From Acanthaster planci (taxonomy: Eukaryota > Echinodermata > Asteroidea > Valvatida > Acanthasteridae), in NCBI RefSeq assembly GCF_001949145.1, contig NW_019091368.1:1196138-1260137 (forward strand): 64,000 nt of DNA. Direction: 5' to 3'. The notes beneath the pieces are model-generated. The model was not told the origin of the DNA and ran no database searches. It saw only the letters and a program-made list of their open reading frames with translations. The position numbers were made by a program, and so were the translations under genes. This document shows, one piece after another, positions 1 to 11,620 of this stretch. Position 1 is the first letter of the stretch; the number at the start of each line of letters is the position of its first letter.

Positions 1-70
1 CTGTTGTTTATTTCCATTACTTGAGTGTTTCGGTATTTACATGTATGCCTGGCCATCTACTATTCTAGTC

Positions 71-106
71 AGTCCTGATGAAGATCTCCGGATCGAAATG
101 TTGACT
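71..106 (+). ncRNA. hammerhead-ribozyme-like motif (type I arrangement)
   Basis: The segment reads AGTC, then the core CTGATGA (75-81), one extra A, a GATC-TCCG-GATC hairpin (83-94) as stem II, the core GAAA (95-98), TGTT, then GACT (103-106), which pairs with the initial AGTC as stem I. This is the order of conserved blocks in hammerhead ribozymes with a very short stem III, a form known from Penelope-like elements and other animal repeats. Stem I is only 4 bp and stem III is nearly absent, so activity is uncertain. Confidence 0.4.
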
Positions 107-1299
107 CTATCTTATGTTCTACATGTTGTGTTAAACCAGCTCAAAAAAACCATAACAATTTAATTTATGTTTAATTTTATATCGTAAACAACTCTTGAGG
201 GTGATGCTGAACTGCAGCTTGAAATGGAGAAAAAATAAATGGTAGCAGAGGTTCATGTACAGTGTACCACGATCAGACTCAAGTACAATAACATACCTTG
301 TACCAGTGCATGTACATGTACATAATTCACAGAATGAAATGTTTCCCCTCACAGGAACACCAATCACGTAAACGTGTCAGGGGCTCACTGCGACCAAAAA
401 AAGCAGCGTGCTTTGATTTATGCGACACTCCCGAACAGGTGCTCAACACATATAAATTTGCGTATTGAGGCATTTGGACATCATCCAAATGCTACAAAGG
501 GTAACGGGTGCAGTAGTGCTGCCAGTACCTTTAGCAAACAGAACAAAAAAAGGAGACGGATTAAGCTGTTTCTGTGGGTACATGTGGGTACATGTAAATA
601 GCTCACGGGGTTTTTTTAAGAAGCGTCCAAATCACTCCATGGAAAGACATATTTTGTCGTGCCTCAGTAACTGCTTGATATAGAATTTGTAAAAGTAAAT
701 GGTTAACGTGCCATTAGGAAGGTACGTGTATTCGTCTCAGCCACTGTATTCTATTTTGCACAGTTGCATGGTGAAGAACTTTGGAGGACTCGGGGAAAAA
801 ATACCTTGAAAGTCAACATTAAACCATACTGGAACTGTAACAAAGTTTACTGTCTTTTCACAAAGCTTCAGTTACATGTATTCACGTTCATTGTTCAGAT
901 GAAAGAAATTGCCTGAAGCGGAATTGGAACGGGCTATCTCCAATCCATCATACCAGTGCTCTATTGACTACCAGTATGCTACAGCCCCACTGGTACACTG
1001 CCACTTCATCTAGACAATTGTCTTTGAAATGAAAGGAAGGAGACTTAACCCAAATATGTACGGTAGGTACACGCATCGTACTGCTCAATGTGACTTGCTG
1101 CAAACCCGGAAATACAAACTGAGGCTCACTCAAAAGAAATGGGTTTGTTGTTATTTTCAAATCATCAAAATAAATGTCACAGTCCAGCTGGAAGTTTACC
1201 TCTGATTCCTTTCCAAGTACATACGCGTACATGGTAACTATTGGCACATACATGTACATATGGATACTGATATGTTACATGTACATGTATATTTGTGTA

Positions 1300-1440
1300 T
1301 GAGTAAAAAAACGATTGCGGACTGAAGACGGACAGAGTACACTGTTCGAAACGTCAACTTATACCCCGATTCTTCTCAGAACAACCACACACACTCAAGA
1401 AAGAGATTTATCCCTGGTGAAACTGCAATCGTTTTACTCA
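1300..1440 (+). repeat. palindromic repeat with a degenerate hammerhead-like core
   Basis: Outer arms GAGTAAA..ACGATTGC and GCAATCGTTTTACTC are inverted repeats. Just inside the left arm, CTGAAGA is followed by a roughly 6 bp hairpin (GGACAG with CTGTTC) and then CGAAACGTC. This matches the block order of the motif at 71-106, but the core is CTGAAGA rather than CTGATGA and no stem I partner is visible. It is probably a decayed relative. Confidence 0.4.
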
Positions 1441-3870
1441 TGTAGTTCTTTCACCATGAAAACCTTCAACTCTTATCTATATTTGTGTACATACATATAT
1501 ACATGTACATGTACCATACTATTGACATGACACAGTATAGTGGCATGGTATATTGACATGATCCATGTACAGTACACGTAATATTTTTACAGTTGGTGTG
1601 AGTTTCATCAATAACAGTTTGAAGGATTCTGTCTAGCAACACAAACAATCCAAGATGACACGCCTATTAGTTTATTCAAACCATCCATATACCCTACAGG
1701 TACATGTACATGGGTTTTTATGAGGTTACAGAAACAAAGCTGTGGCTAGACAAATAACTGCCAGGGGAGACTCTACTGTAAAGTCTGAAGATGCCTGTCT
1801 ATATGTCTAAAAATAGCTCCAGCTTATTGATATCATATTTCAGGTAACTCATTTTAGAGTTGTGCGGACAGGGGCTAAACTTCAATTTCTCGAAGCTGTA
1901 GAGGACATGAAATACTCCTCCGGGGCTAATCCATGAAGAAGTGGACAGAGTCAGAAATGTAGACCACTATGATGTGAATGGGAACAAACAAAAAATCCTG
2001 AAAATATTTTTTTTGATGAAATTAATCATGGGGAGACTACTGCGAGCGCGGAGCCCTTATGGCGTGGGGTCCGGGGCCCGCTTAAGGGACAATTTTGGAT
2101 TCTAGATACGCTGTGGTGCAATCTGAGGCCCTAGAGAATTCAGGTTTTGTAGGAATCTGCAAAATTAGTTCCTCGTACATTTCAAAGGGTCCTGAAGCAT
2201 CGTGTAAATAGAATTGTTTCAAGGACCAAATTTCACTAAGTTTTAGGGAAGTTTTGAGCGTGGCGTGGTCAACTAACATTTACCCCCCCTACAACTTGCC
2301 CCCCAAATTTTATTCCATTTTGACACTGAACTCGAAGACCACAAATTTGAAGGTGACAAAAACGGAATTCCGATTAAACCGGAAAGATTCCCATGCCTGA
2401 AACCATCACAAATGCATATACAAATGTGGTATCAAATTAAATAAAAAGGAACAAGTAGACTTTTTATTTGAATGGTATTCCAATAATTCAGTTGAAGCAA
2501 AAAACAGGGTTGAATGTTTTATTTATGATAACATGTTTCAAGTTTGAACCAGCAAAACTGCAACGAAACTAAATTTCAAGGCCACTTCTGGAACCACTTG
2601 TCATCTTTCTCACAGATATGATCATCTTTTTTGTACACTTTTTCTTTGCTATCGCTATTCTCCTTTCATAAAAAAAAAAGTTCCCACAACTTGTTTCTCC
2701 TGCTAAAATAGAACAATCTGTCCACTCATGCCGATTGTTTGCACACAAACGCAGAAGATACTGAAAGCCTGAATGATGTTTTCCTTTCACGGCACATCAA
2801 AAGCCACAAGCCAACCCTGGATGCCTGCTTGAACTTCTTGTTTATTCTTCACAACCACTGACGTGAAAGAAAGTTCAGCCCCTGTGGACTTTAGTGGGTG
2901 CACACAAGCAAGAAGAAAGAATGTACTGAAAAGGTCATGTAACAAACCAGTGCCATGTAATGTATCAACTCTCCTGGGAAAAGGTCTTTGATCTCCACCT
3001 GAGGGATTTTAGACTTGCAACGGTAAAATGTGTGAATGTACTGCTAGCAAAATGCACTCTCACACTTTGTATAAATGCTCGTATACATGTATTTTGATGT
3101 TCTTGATTTTCATTTGCTCAGTTCAATGCTGGAAACTTTTGCATGGGGTAGGTGTGATCTAATGTAATATTTGCCTATAGATCCTGAATTATTGACTTGG
3201 AATCATACACTAAGTTCAGAAAAATCACAGATACTGTATGTACACAGTCCAAAACTGTCACAAAATGACCATATACAGGCACATGTACACACTGCTTTGT
3301 ACTTTCTCAAACAAATTGAAATTTGTTTTTATTGCAAACAAACTGCACAAGAAAAAAAAATAATAATCTTAACAAACCATACCGTACATGTATTTGTTCA
3401 TAATGTGTGCAGACTAAGAAAAACAGCGGTTCCAATCTTTGATGCAAACAAATCACACAAAGCCAAGCAGGTACCAGTATCATGCAATGGCGTCGTGAAA
3501 TTTGAAAAATGAACTAGCAAAATTGAACTACATGTACAGTAGGACTCTGTGATGAATGCCCACAGACAGCTTCAAAAGGTCTTACAGACTCATCCAAAAC
3601 CGTATGGTTCCTTGAATAAGGTCAGGTGTACATGTAGGAAGGAACTAGTTATGGGTCTAATTAGTGCTTGTTTAATCGCAAGTCTTGAGAGTTGCTTTTT
3701 CGCGAGAAACCTTCCTGAATCCTCTAAAAGCCTCCACTATGCAGGAAACTAATGGAATATTCTTGGTATAATTGTATTTCCATGGCAACTGCATGAGTAC
3801 AACCGTTCAATTCTCTAATGCCCCAGAAGGGGAAAGGGACCGATATCATGTGCTGTAAAGTGGCACTCAC

Positions 3871-3944
3871 CTGAGCAAGTACACAGCGCGTTCAATATCA
3901 CTCAAGCGTTCATCCACTGTAAGTCTCTCAATTTCTTCGGCAGA
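3871..3944 (-). CDS. PPP4R4: PPP4R4-like protein, coding exon 2
   Basis: A 74-nt exon lies between a good acceptor (CACAG at 3945) and a good donor (AG|GTGAGT at 3870). It encodes SAEEIERLTVDERLSDIERA followed by VYLL and two bases of a split serine-type codon. From memory, vertebrate PPP4R4 has an almost identical stretch (EEIERLTVDEDLSDIERAVYLL) near its N-terminus, just before the HEAT-repeat body. The family binds the PP4 catalytic subunit as a scaffold. The exon starts in phase 0, matching the end of exon 1, and ends in phase 2. The rest of the gene is not visible. Confidence 0.85.
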
Positions 3945-5114
3945 CTGTGATTTTAATAGTGACAATAAAAGAACACATCAGAAATCACATTACGAAAAGG
4001 GGTAGCAACCAACTTGGCCAGGACATGAGTAGCACTGGATCCAAATTGTACCAGGACAAGCCTTCACTCACTCTACAATCACACTGGTGTACTTACACGT
4101 GACACATGTTTGGAGGCATTATCAATTGACCAAACAAAAAAAGAAAATGGTGCAAAGGCAGAGGATATTTGACAGTAAACTGGTTCAGATACGCTTTTGC
4201 TATTGAAGGTCCTACTAGCACAACAATTTAAATTAATGTGCAAAGTGAGTGTTTGGGAGACTTAGACATTTTTATCACAATGGTTCATGGTTCAAGCTAG
4301 GCTTGCACTGCCAGTTGTGAATTTATAGGCTAGTATTTGTGGGATGAATGCACGAGTAATTTTCTACTTTTTTCCCTTTAAAATATCTTTAGAGCCTCAG
4401 ATCTACAAATGTAGAGTGAAACATCTTCCATTTTTATTTGGGATTTAATTTGAAAACTTGAAATTGGTAATATTGCACCATTTTCATTGTTCTTTAAGAA
4501 TTAAGTAGGGACCCAGGGGAAAAAAGTTAGCAAAACTGCCAATTTGAATCAAACAGCAACCCATTTTGAACAGGGGAATTGAGCATTAATATGGTGTCAG
4601 TTCAATAATGGCTGTTGAAAAAAATATGTACGCTCAGATCTACCACGGCAAAATAAAATAAAAACCATACGGAAAGAGTTAGGGATGCCACTTGACATCC
4701 TGTGCACAAACATTAGGAGACCGGTCTGAAAAAATGTAAGGTTTTCTAAGTAGGCCCCCATATTGGTTTTTCCTTCCTAAATTGAATTTTTCTGGACTTT
4801 TTTGGCTTTATGGTGGCTAATGGGTCACTGTTGGGAATTCTGGTGTCTGTAGGCTATGGAACTCTTCCTAAATCCAAACACACTTCATATTCAAGAATTG
4901 CTCTTGTGCACGCAAATATGATGGACAGCCAATGAATGATGAGGCTATGGAACTCTTCCCAGACACACTTCAAAGGGCTATTCAAGAATTGCTCGTGCAC
5001 ACAAATCAAGTTGGAATATAAGTATCTTATTCAATACAGTAGGAAAATCGGAAGTATTTAGGCGATAAACAACTGCCAAACAGGCAAATAAATAGGCACA
5101 CAAGGTAAATTTAC

Positions 5115-5237
5115 CTTCAAACTACTAGTGATCGTCTTCTCTAAGCTGAGGTCGGCTAGATTTGCATCCAAATCCAATGCAAGCTCGTCCACTCCCGTGG
5201 TCACGGCGGACGTGGTTGAACGTCCTCCCCAATCCAT
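5115..5237 (-). CDS. PPP4R4: PPP4R4-like protein, first coding exon
   Basis: The 41 codons run from ATG at 5237 (MDWGGRST...) to ITSSLK, followed by donor AAG|GTAAAT. The ATG sits in a strong start context (GACCATGG). The reading frame is open further upstream but offers only non-ATG codons. The exon ends in phase 0 and joins exon 2 in frame. It is poorly conserved in sequence, as expected for the N-terminus of this family, and is assigned by its splice continuity with exon 2. It contains an acidic, leucine-rich stretch (ELALDLDANLADLSLE). Confidence 0.75.
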
Positions 5238-5560
5238 GGTCCTCGAACTCGAAGCCACTATCGTGGCATGTCTGCGGACACAGTACAAGATGGGTTTTCC
5301 GCCACGGGAATGAAATCAGTCAGTATTCCTGTCGCGGGGCGTCAATTTCCCGATGTTCACCTTGTCAATTATTCCTGGGACACACAGCCGACGCAGCGCT
5401 CGCCGCCATTTCCCATAACCTTTCCCTGGTTTTCAACGACTTTGCACTGTTCAGTCACAGTACACGCACATCATGTCAACGGACACCAGTGCAGTATGCA
5501 GCACATCACAACATAACAAATACATCGGACAGGCATTTGTCAAAATTCGGCTTCGCCACC
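5238..5560 (-). promoter_or_regulatory. probable 5'UTR and promoter of the PPP4R4-like gene
   Basis: This region is richer in CpG than its surroundings and lies immediately upstream of the start codon. It contains GCCGCCATTT (5402-5411), which resembles a YY1 site of the kind common in housekeeping promoters. No TATA box is obvious. Transcription start is inferred only. Confidence 0.3.
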
Positions 5561-8500
5561 ATTTGGGTTTTGTTAAATCCACTATGATTATTTGAAAGTT
5601 ATGTATAATTCGGAATGAATGAAAAACAATTTTATTTCATTGATTATTTAAGTAATATTAAAGCAAAACATGTAACTGCATTGAGCTAGAGGTTCCAAGA
5701 TTGGGAGTCTCAAAACCTGGGAAGCTGAATGAAACGAAGCTGCTTTGAAAAAAGACCTTAATTTTATTTATGTTCTCGGTAGAGGGCGCTGCGACTGCTA
5801 AACTGAAGGGTGTTTGGTTTTTTAGATCGTTTTCAGTCATGACAAGTTCTGATACAAGTTGATACTTCGATAGATTGTTCCGGAGTTCCTGTCTAAAGTT
5901 AACTTGCAATTCAAACGTGCCGGTGTTTTAAATGGATTCATCGGAATGTACAAGCAGAAAAATCAGTTGGACCAAAAAAAAAAAGAAACACTGAAGCTCC
6001 CACAAAAATTACGTAAGATGAGAATAGTATTAGTATACAGTCTTGATATTTTGACCCTGTAGACTAGACAAATGTTTGGGAAAGGATGTCTCAGTGAGTC
6101 CCGACTTAGCTACAAAAATCTGACCTACTTAACCGAGTTTGAGGTTATTGTAACTTATTGCATCTCTGGATAATTTATTAAGTGACAGCGAAACTGTAGA
6201 GTGGTTGGATTGGGCAAGGACTGATCGGGGGTCCAGGAGCTATTCTCGCGGTCGATATGACGTCACTATTGCCCTTCAGCACAACGCAAAGGGGAAAAAT
6301 TCCCTAGTTCACGCTCTTCGATGCACTGCAGTCACCAGTTGTCCGACTGCCATAATGATAGATTTTTGGTCTATTCCATTCCTCTTCCCTCTACAAGCAT
6401 GTCGAAAAGCCCCGGACTGTGGTCTTACCCTTCATAAAGGCCACAGATTAAAGGACATATAAAGATATTTCTAAATGTTTGTCCCACCATGGAGGAAGGA
6501 ACTCCATGGTCCCACTGAACTGAAAACAATTTTGCCCAATCCCCCTTTGCTCAGGGTTTACCGAGTTGCCCTGGGATCATGCCATCACTCTACTGTCACT
6601 GTAATGACTGCCTGTGTCAAGGTTAGCACTTCTGTGATTTTTGAGAGAGAAGCTGACTTTACTTGTAAGTTTGCATGTACATGGACATCCTATGCTTGGC
6701 CTTTACGGAAAAAATTAATTGTTGCGTGGACAAAACATTGGGGAAATTGGCTTGGACGAAAGAGGGCGGTATGCTTTGAAAGTGTACACTGATGCTGATG
6801 GTTGCATTGCCGGTCGTGCCCGAATTATTTGGCTGTGGTTTTAAATAACTGACGCACTAGTCAAGAGTCGAAATGGCCATTGCGCCCACAATAAGGCTGC
6901 ACAAATTAGAAGGTGGTTTATGAGCGGAGGAATCATTCGACGGACTGACCTAAGACAAGACTGAACCTTTCACGGCCCCCGTCCGTGCTCGTTCAGCGGT
7001 CTTGAATTTATATATTGCTCTATAATTATAAAGTGTTTTAATAACTCCGTGATATTTTTGAGCATTTTGGTGAACCGTTCTTTTCGGTTTTATGCCGGAA
7101 TTAGTCGGGGGGATAGGGAAGGGTGTGTGTTCGGGGGATGACTTGCCCGGCCATGAAAATTTGGGGGAAAAAATGGGGGAGGGCACTATAGAAGTCCATG
7201 TTCGTGCATGGCGTATTTTGTTATGTAGCACATTTATGCAGATTCTCACATCAGAATGACATATTTATGGCTTTAAGATTTAGTTCTCCTTTATTGAGTG
7301 ATGTTGAATGCACTTTAGTCGTTGCAAAGCCCGAAAATCCACTCTAGTTTTTGCTTTTGCTCATGTGGACCACAAAACATGGGGGGGTGATTTATTAGCC
7401 CATCAGCCACCAAAAGTGGGGTGACATGAAGGCTCATCTCCCCGGGATTTACGCCCATGGGTCTTTCACTGTTGCACTGAAGGCTAGTCATAATTCTCCA
7501 ACAATGACTGACGCAGCAAAAGAAATAACCATACAAGAAGTATCGGCTTTGCGACAGAACATAAGGCCAACCCCAAACAGACACCATAGATTATTACAGT
7601 GATGGGTACGACAAATAATTCATTCACCGTTTTAACGACCCTTCATTCGGATCCCCATTCTAATGTCATTCCGATGGCCGGCGTACTTCGCCCACTGGGG
7701 GCAAGACACCAATTTTGGAGCGCTTGGTAAGTGATAGAGATTGCACCTCCATTTGAAACAAAATGCGCATTGGAACATTTGTTTCAATGAAGTTTGAGCA
7801 CTATAAATGCTACTATGCTCTGATATGGTCACTGATATGGGTTCAATTAAAAGTTTATACCNNNNNNNNNNNNNNNNNNNNNNNNNNNNNNNNNNNNNNN
7901 NNNNNNNNNNNNNNNNNNNNNNNNNNNNNNNNNNNNNNNNNCGGGGGGGGGTTTCTCTCCGTTCCATATCTTGCTTCAAATGTAAAAGTTCCCCAAATTG
8001 AATTCAAAGAGCAACGGGACAGAGAACAGAGAGGCCTGAGCACAGTACCCATTTGTGTAATTGTGCCCTGTCAACGGTATGCACGTCTTTAACTCCCACT
8101 CACGTTTTCACATAATGCAGACAAGGTTTAAGACAGCCACTCCAAATTTGCAAATGACCTGAGATCTCAGCTCGAACTGTGATGGTGTCGTTGTCTATTG
8201 TTGGGTTGTACGGTTCAGTAATGTTACTTGCCACAGAAATCAACCCGGATTGGGTTATCGGATGTTAACGATGAACAGCCAAAATGTCACGAGCGAACCA
8301 CCTTTTATTCAGTATCTATATGGAGTTCCGTATTTGTCGGTAGATAGCAATTTGTTTATCGATCCTAATAATAATTATCTCTCCTCTTTATGCTCTTGAA
8401 TAACATCATTTGGAGTTGCCATTTTTATTAACTATTTAATGTTCAATAACTCCCGTTTTCCTCATTACATAAATTGAGTTTCTCGTTTCATTCTGTGTAA

Positions 8501-9448
8501 ATGCTTAGATGTTTAATTTTCTCATTTTTATGGTATATAATTTACAGCCTTGAAATTTTCTTTATTAGCATACTAATTTATTTCAATGAAAATCTGACCT
8601 CAATTCGGCTCATGGGCTGCTACGGAGAATAGAATAAAGCATCTTATAAATAATAAATAATGAATATGTTATCAACTGTTTCTGCCCAGAAACTCTCGGG
8701 CAAGCTATCATCAAGCAAAAGTCAACCGGTTTAATCCACAACCCGAGGCAGTATGTCAACGTCTTAGATCCGCTGTCATTAATATTTGAATAGCCAATTA
8801 CAACACGGCTTCTATTTTTTGGTGAATATTTTCCACAGGTGCACAGAGAGTTAGACCCCTGAAATTAATGCATTTTCACCGAAGTGTTCCAAAATTTATG
8901 ATGGTAAACATTGGCTTAATTCCCCCCTCTCGAGACTTCTTTGAAAAGCACCAACATTTGAGAAACATTAGTTACCGCTTACCGTGTTTTTGTGTTCATA
9001 AAGTATCACTTCCCTATGAATGTGTTTTTGTGTCTTGTTATTAAACACGCAAACATGTCTTTGCGTCTATTTCATTGACACATAGGCCTACGTCTTTGTT
9101 TAGAAAATAAACGCATCAATACGTTTGAGTATTGGACTGTTAACACTACGACGCGTTCATAAAGTGTTACAAGGAAGGTGTTAAAACATTAACATTTGTT
9201 TTTACGGCGTTCCCCCCAGATCTGGATAATGACATTTTCACCATATAATGGTAAATATGCGCATTTTTGATTGGACGATACCACACGAGTTCTGGTTGAA
9301 ATGCAACCGGTCTCCGTCCCCCAAATTCTCCATTGCTGACTCGCACGTTTCAAGTATCCAGCCTAAAATATCGTAATGCCTGGAAAGAAACCATTGTTGT
9401 GTACGAAAACAAAATATCTCGAGTAGTCCAGTCCACACAGAAGTTCTG
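5561..9448. other. intergenic, with an assembly gap
   Basis: No open frame here looks like a conserved protein. There is a small palindrome, CCATGGAG with CTCCATGG, near 6487-6512. The N run lies at 7862-7941. The stretch 8380-8680 is very AT-rich. Confidence 0.5.
7862..7941. other. assembly gap (80 N)
   Basis: This is a run of N bases, followed on the right by a poly-G stretch that may have caused the break. Apparent open frames crossing it are meaningless. Confidence 0.99.
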
Positions 9449-10570
9449 CTACTGAACGGCAAGAGCGACGTAATTGTTTTGTTCATCTTTGGAGTCACTT
9501 TTGTGATCATTTCTGTTTTTTGAGCGGCCGAAGGCTTCCACGAAGGCCTGTCGGTAATGGCAGCTTGTCACATTGTAGATGATCGGATTCACCGCCGAAT
9601 TCATGAACACGAACACGTGACAGACCGTGAGGGCAAACACAAACTTCCTATAAGTGACGTCAGGGCGGATCCCGCTTAAATTCTCGACAAGGAAGCCGAG
9701 AGACAAGGCGATGAATGGCGTCTGGCAGAGGAAGAACACCACGCCATTGGCCACCAGCATGCGGGCGACTTGGTTGCGGACCTGGAGAGCTTGCTGGGCT
9801 TGAACTGATTGGCGCCTTACTGGGTCTTGATGGAGCTTGTGTTTCGCTCTGGTGTTGAGGCTGATGATGATCAGAGTATACATGACTGCATTGGTTACCA
9901 TGGCAACGATGAAGACGGCGGATTCCAGCACATGTCCAACGATCAGCCCCCAGTGGCTGATGGCCACGCAGTATCCCAACTGGACCGGCAGGCTGTGATA
10001 GGGCTCTTCATCCGGCCAGATTGCGCAGCATTTGACGAGGTTGGCGTACCGGAACATCACCAAACTAGCGAGACCAATCGCCATGAACCAGCTTCCGCCC
10101 ACCAACTTGAAACTCCTCTTCAGCCTGGCGCCCTGGCCGAGGGTGACCAACGGTTTGCAGACGGCGTTGTATCGCTCTTGGGAGACCAGACTCACCATGG
10201 AGATGGAGGCGAAATACGTGACGTACTGCGGCATGAAGGCGCCGACACAGCCCCCAAAGGAAGCGGTAGGGAGGTGACTGCGGACGGGATGCGTGAAGTA
10301 GAAGGTGTACTGAACAATGCTGGTAAGCAGAAATGTGAGATCCGCTACGGCCAGACTAGCCAGGTAGACATTAGTGGTGGTTCGCATGTACGGGACACGA
10401 GCTACCACAAAGAGGAAAGCGAGGTTGCCTGGGATGCCTACCGCCAAGATGATGAAAAGAACGGCCAGCATGACTCTGCTGTTAGCACCGCTAAGGAGGT
10501 ATGTAGCCGCATCCTCCACTGATGACAAGTTCAAGAAGGGCAGGTCGTCGCACGCGCTACTTACATTCAT
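9449..10570 (-). CDS. class A (rhodopsin-like) G-protein-coupled receptor, peptide-receptor type
   Basis: This intronless 373-residue protein has seven hydrophobic segments. Visible hallmarks are the TM1 asparagine in GIPGNLAF; LAVADL in TM2; Cys108 at the start of TM3, likely disulfide-bonded to Cys201 in extracellular loop 2; ERY at 132-134 in place of DRY; FFLCQTPF in TM6 (279-286); and NSAVNPIIYN at the end of TM7 (NPxxY at 328-332). Two N-glycosylation sites (NVSS, NLSS) lie in the short N-terminus. The frame is open upstream of ATG 10570 but has no earlier ATG. The pattern fits small-peptide receptors such as the thyrotropin-releasing-hormone or neuromedin receptor groups; the ligand cannot be told from sequence. 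It would couple to G proteins at the plasma membrane. A single-exon structure is common for expanded invertebrate receptor families. Confidence 0.85.
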   Translation of the reverse strand: MNVSSACDDLPFLNLSSVEDAATYLLSGANSRVMLAVLFIILAVGIPGNLAFLFVVARVPYMRTTTNVYLASLAVADLTFLLTSIVQYTFYFTHPVRSHLPTASFGGCVGAFMPQYVTYFASISMVSLVSQERYNAVCKPLVTLGQGARLKRSFKLVGGSWFMAIGLASLVMFRYANLVKCCAIWPDEEPYHSLPVQLGYCVAISHWGLIVGHVLESAVFIVAMVTNAVMYTLIIISLNTRAKHKLHQDPVRRQSVQAQQALQVRNQVARMLVANGVVFFLCQTPFIALSLGFLVENLSGIRPDVTYRKFVFALTVCHVFVFMNSAVNPIIYNVTSCHYRQAFVEAFGRSKNRNDHKSDSKDEQNNYVALAVQ

Positions 10571-11162
10571 CTTGGTAATCTGATGCCGCAACGCAGAATA
10601 CCCCGCAGAATGTTCAAAATGCAAATTACAGGTAAGTCTTATGTCGTATTAGGTCTACTGGTATGTTTTCACCAGAACATCTCAGTCAGCAGTGTCAACA
10701 AAGTTTCTGGATTTGTTTCACCGCACGAAAGGGTCGTCCATCAGGCTTTGCCGTTGCTACACATTGAGCGGAAATTGGCCCCCACCCTCACATGCCATTC
10801 GATAAAACAGCCGTAGTGATGTATTACCACAGAACACGCATGCGCATGGTCACCGCCACTTACAAAGCCTGCCCCTCATCCAAGCACTGTTGACATTATC
10901 CCTACAAACACCACGCGATTCTTTCGACAATTTTTCGATTTTTGCTCTCAGCTGACTTCATGAATAGACCAGGCCTACAAATGCTGAGTGGTTCGAGTGG
11001 AACTGTAAGACTAGCCCCTCGAGGTTATCCAATGGGATTTATCCATTTTAATGACAGGCCTAACTCGGCACTGTAGAATGTCAATATAAGCGATGACATT
11101 TTGCGTCGATTCCCATTTTTGTTTTGAAACGACCTGGCCTGGACCTATCTGCTCCTTCCCCA

Positions 11163-11620
11163 CACCACCTGAAATCGATTTATTTTGTTCAACTTTTGCT
11201 GATTTTCAATGCTAATTTTAAATGATTTTAATGTAATGCACTTTTTAGCGCTTTGATTTTAGCATGAGTGAGCAAAAATACTACTTGAATTTAAATAAAT
11301 TGGAATTGTGGAAATCGGCATTTCTCCACTCCCCCTGAAATCCACTTATTTTGTTCAACTACTGCTGATTTTCAATGCTAATTTAAAAATCGTTTAATTC
11401 TCTCCTCGAACACAGGACCAGCATAATGGACAAGACTTCAAAATTACGCCAAAATATGAAGCAGTTGCACACGAACACACGTTTTCTTTTGAAGATATAT
11501 CCCCCTAATGCAATCGCCACAAAAGCACTTTTAGCGCTTTGGTTTTGCACGACGGGTGAGCAAAATATTGCTTGAGTTGAAATAAATTTGAATTGTGGAA
11601 ATCGACATTTCTAAAGAAGG
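11163..11620. repeat. tandem duplication of a roughly 165-bp unit, second copy interrupted
   Basis: The first unit (about 11163-11330) contains TTATTTTGTTCAACT, GCTGATTTTCAATGCTAATT, TTTTAGCGCTTTG and GAATTGTGGAAATCG. All four landmarks recur in the same order at 11335-11610. In the second copy about 100-110 bp of unrelated sequence separates the first two landmarks from the last two. Confidence 0.65.

Larger units (their letters stand above)
1..3870 (-). other. intron 2 of the PPP4R4-like gene, or beyond
   Basis: This sequence lies 3' of the second PPP4R4-like exon on the minus strand. I looked for the next conserved exon and did not find it, so the gene continues left of the window or has a very small exon that I missed. 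Apart from the repeats at 71-106 and 1300-1440 and scattered TACATGTA runs, I see nothing coding. Confidence 0.4.

Noticed and set aside
948-1259. 103-codon minus-strand frame in the expected PPP4R4 downstream region
   Set aside because: It does not match the conserved HEAT-repeat sequence expected for the next exon.
7315-7587. 90-codon minus-strand frame near the first gap
   Set aside because: It has a start and a stop but no family resemblance, and lies in repeat-like surroundings.
9809-10522. 237-codon open frame on the plus strand
   Set aside because: It lies opposite the GPCR; the composition is a mirror of that gene and shows no protein pattern.
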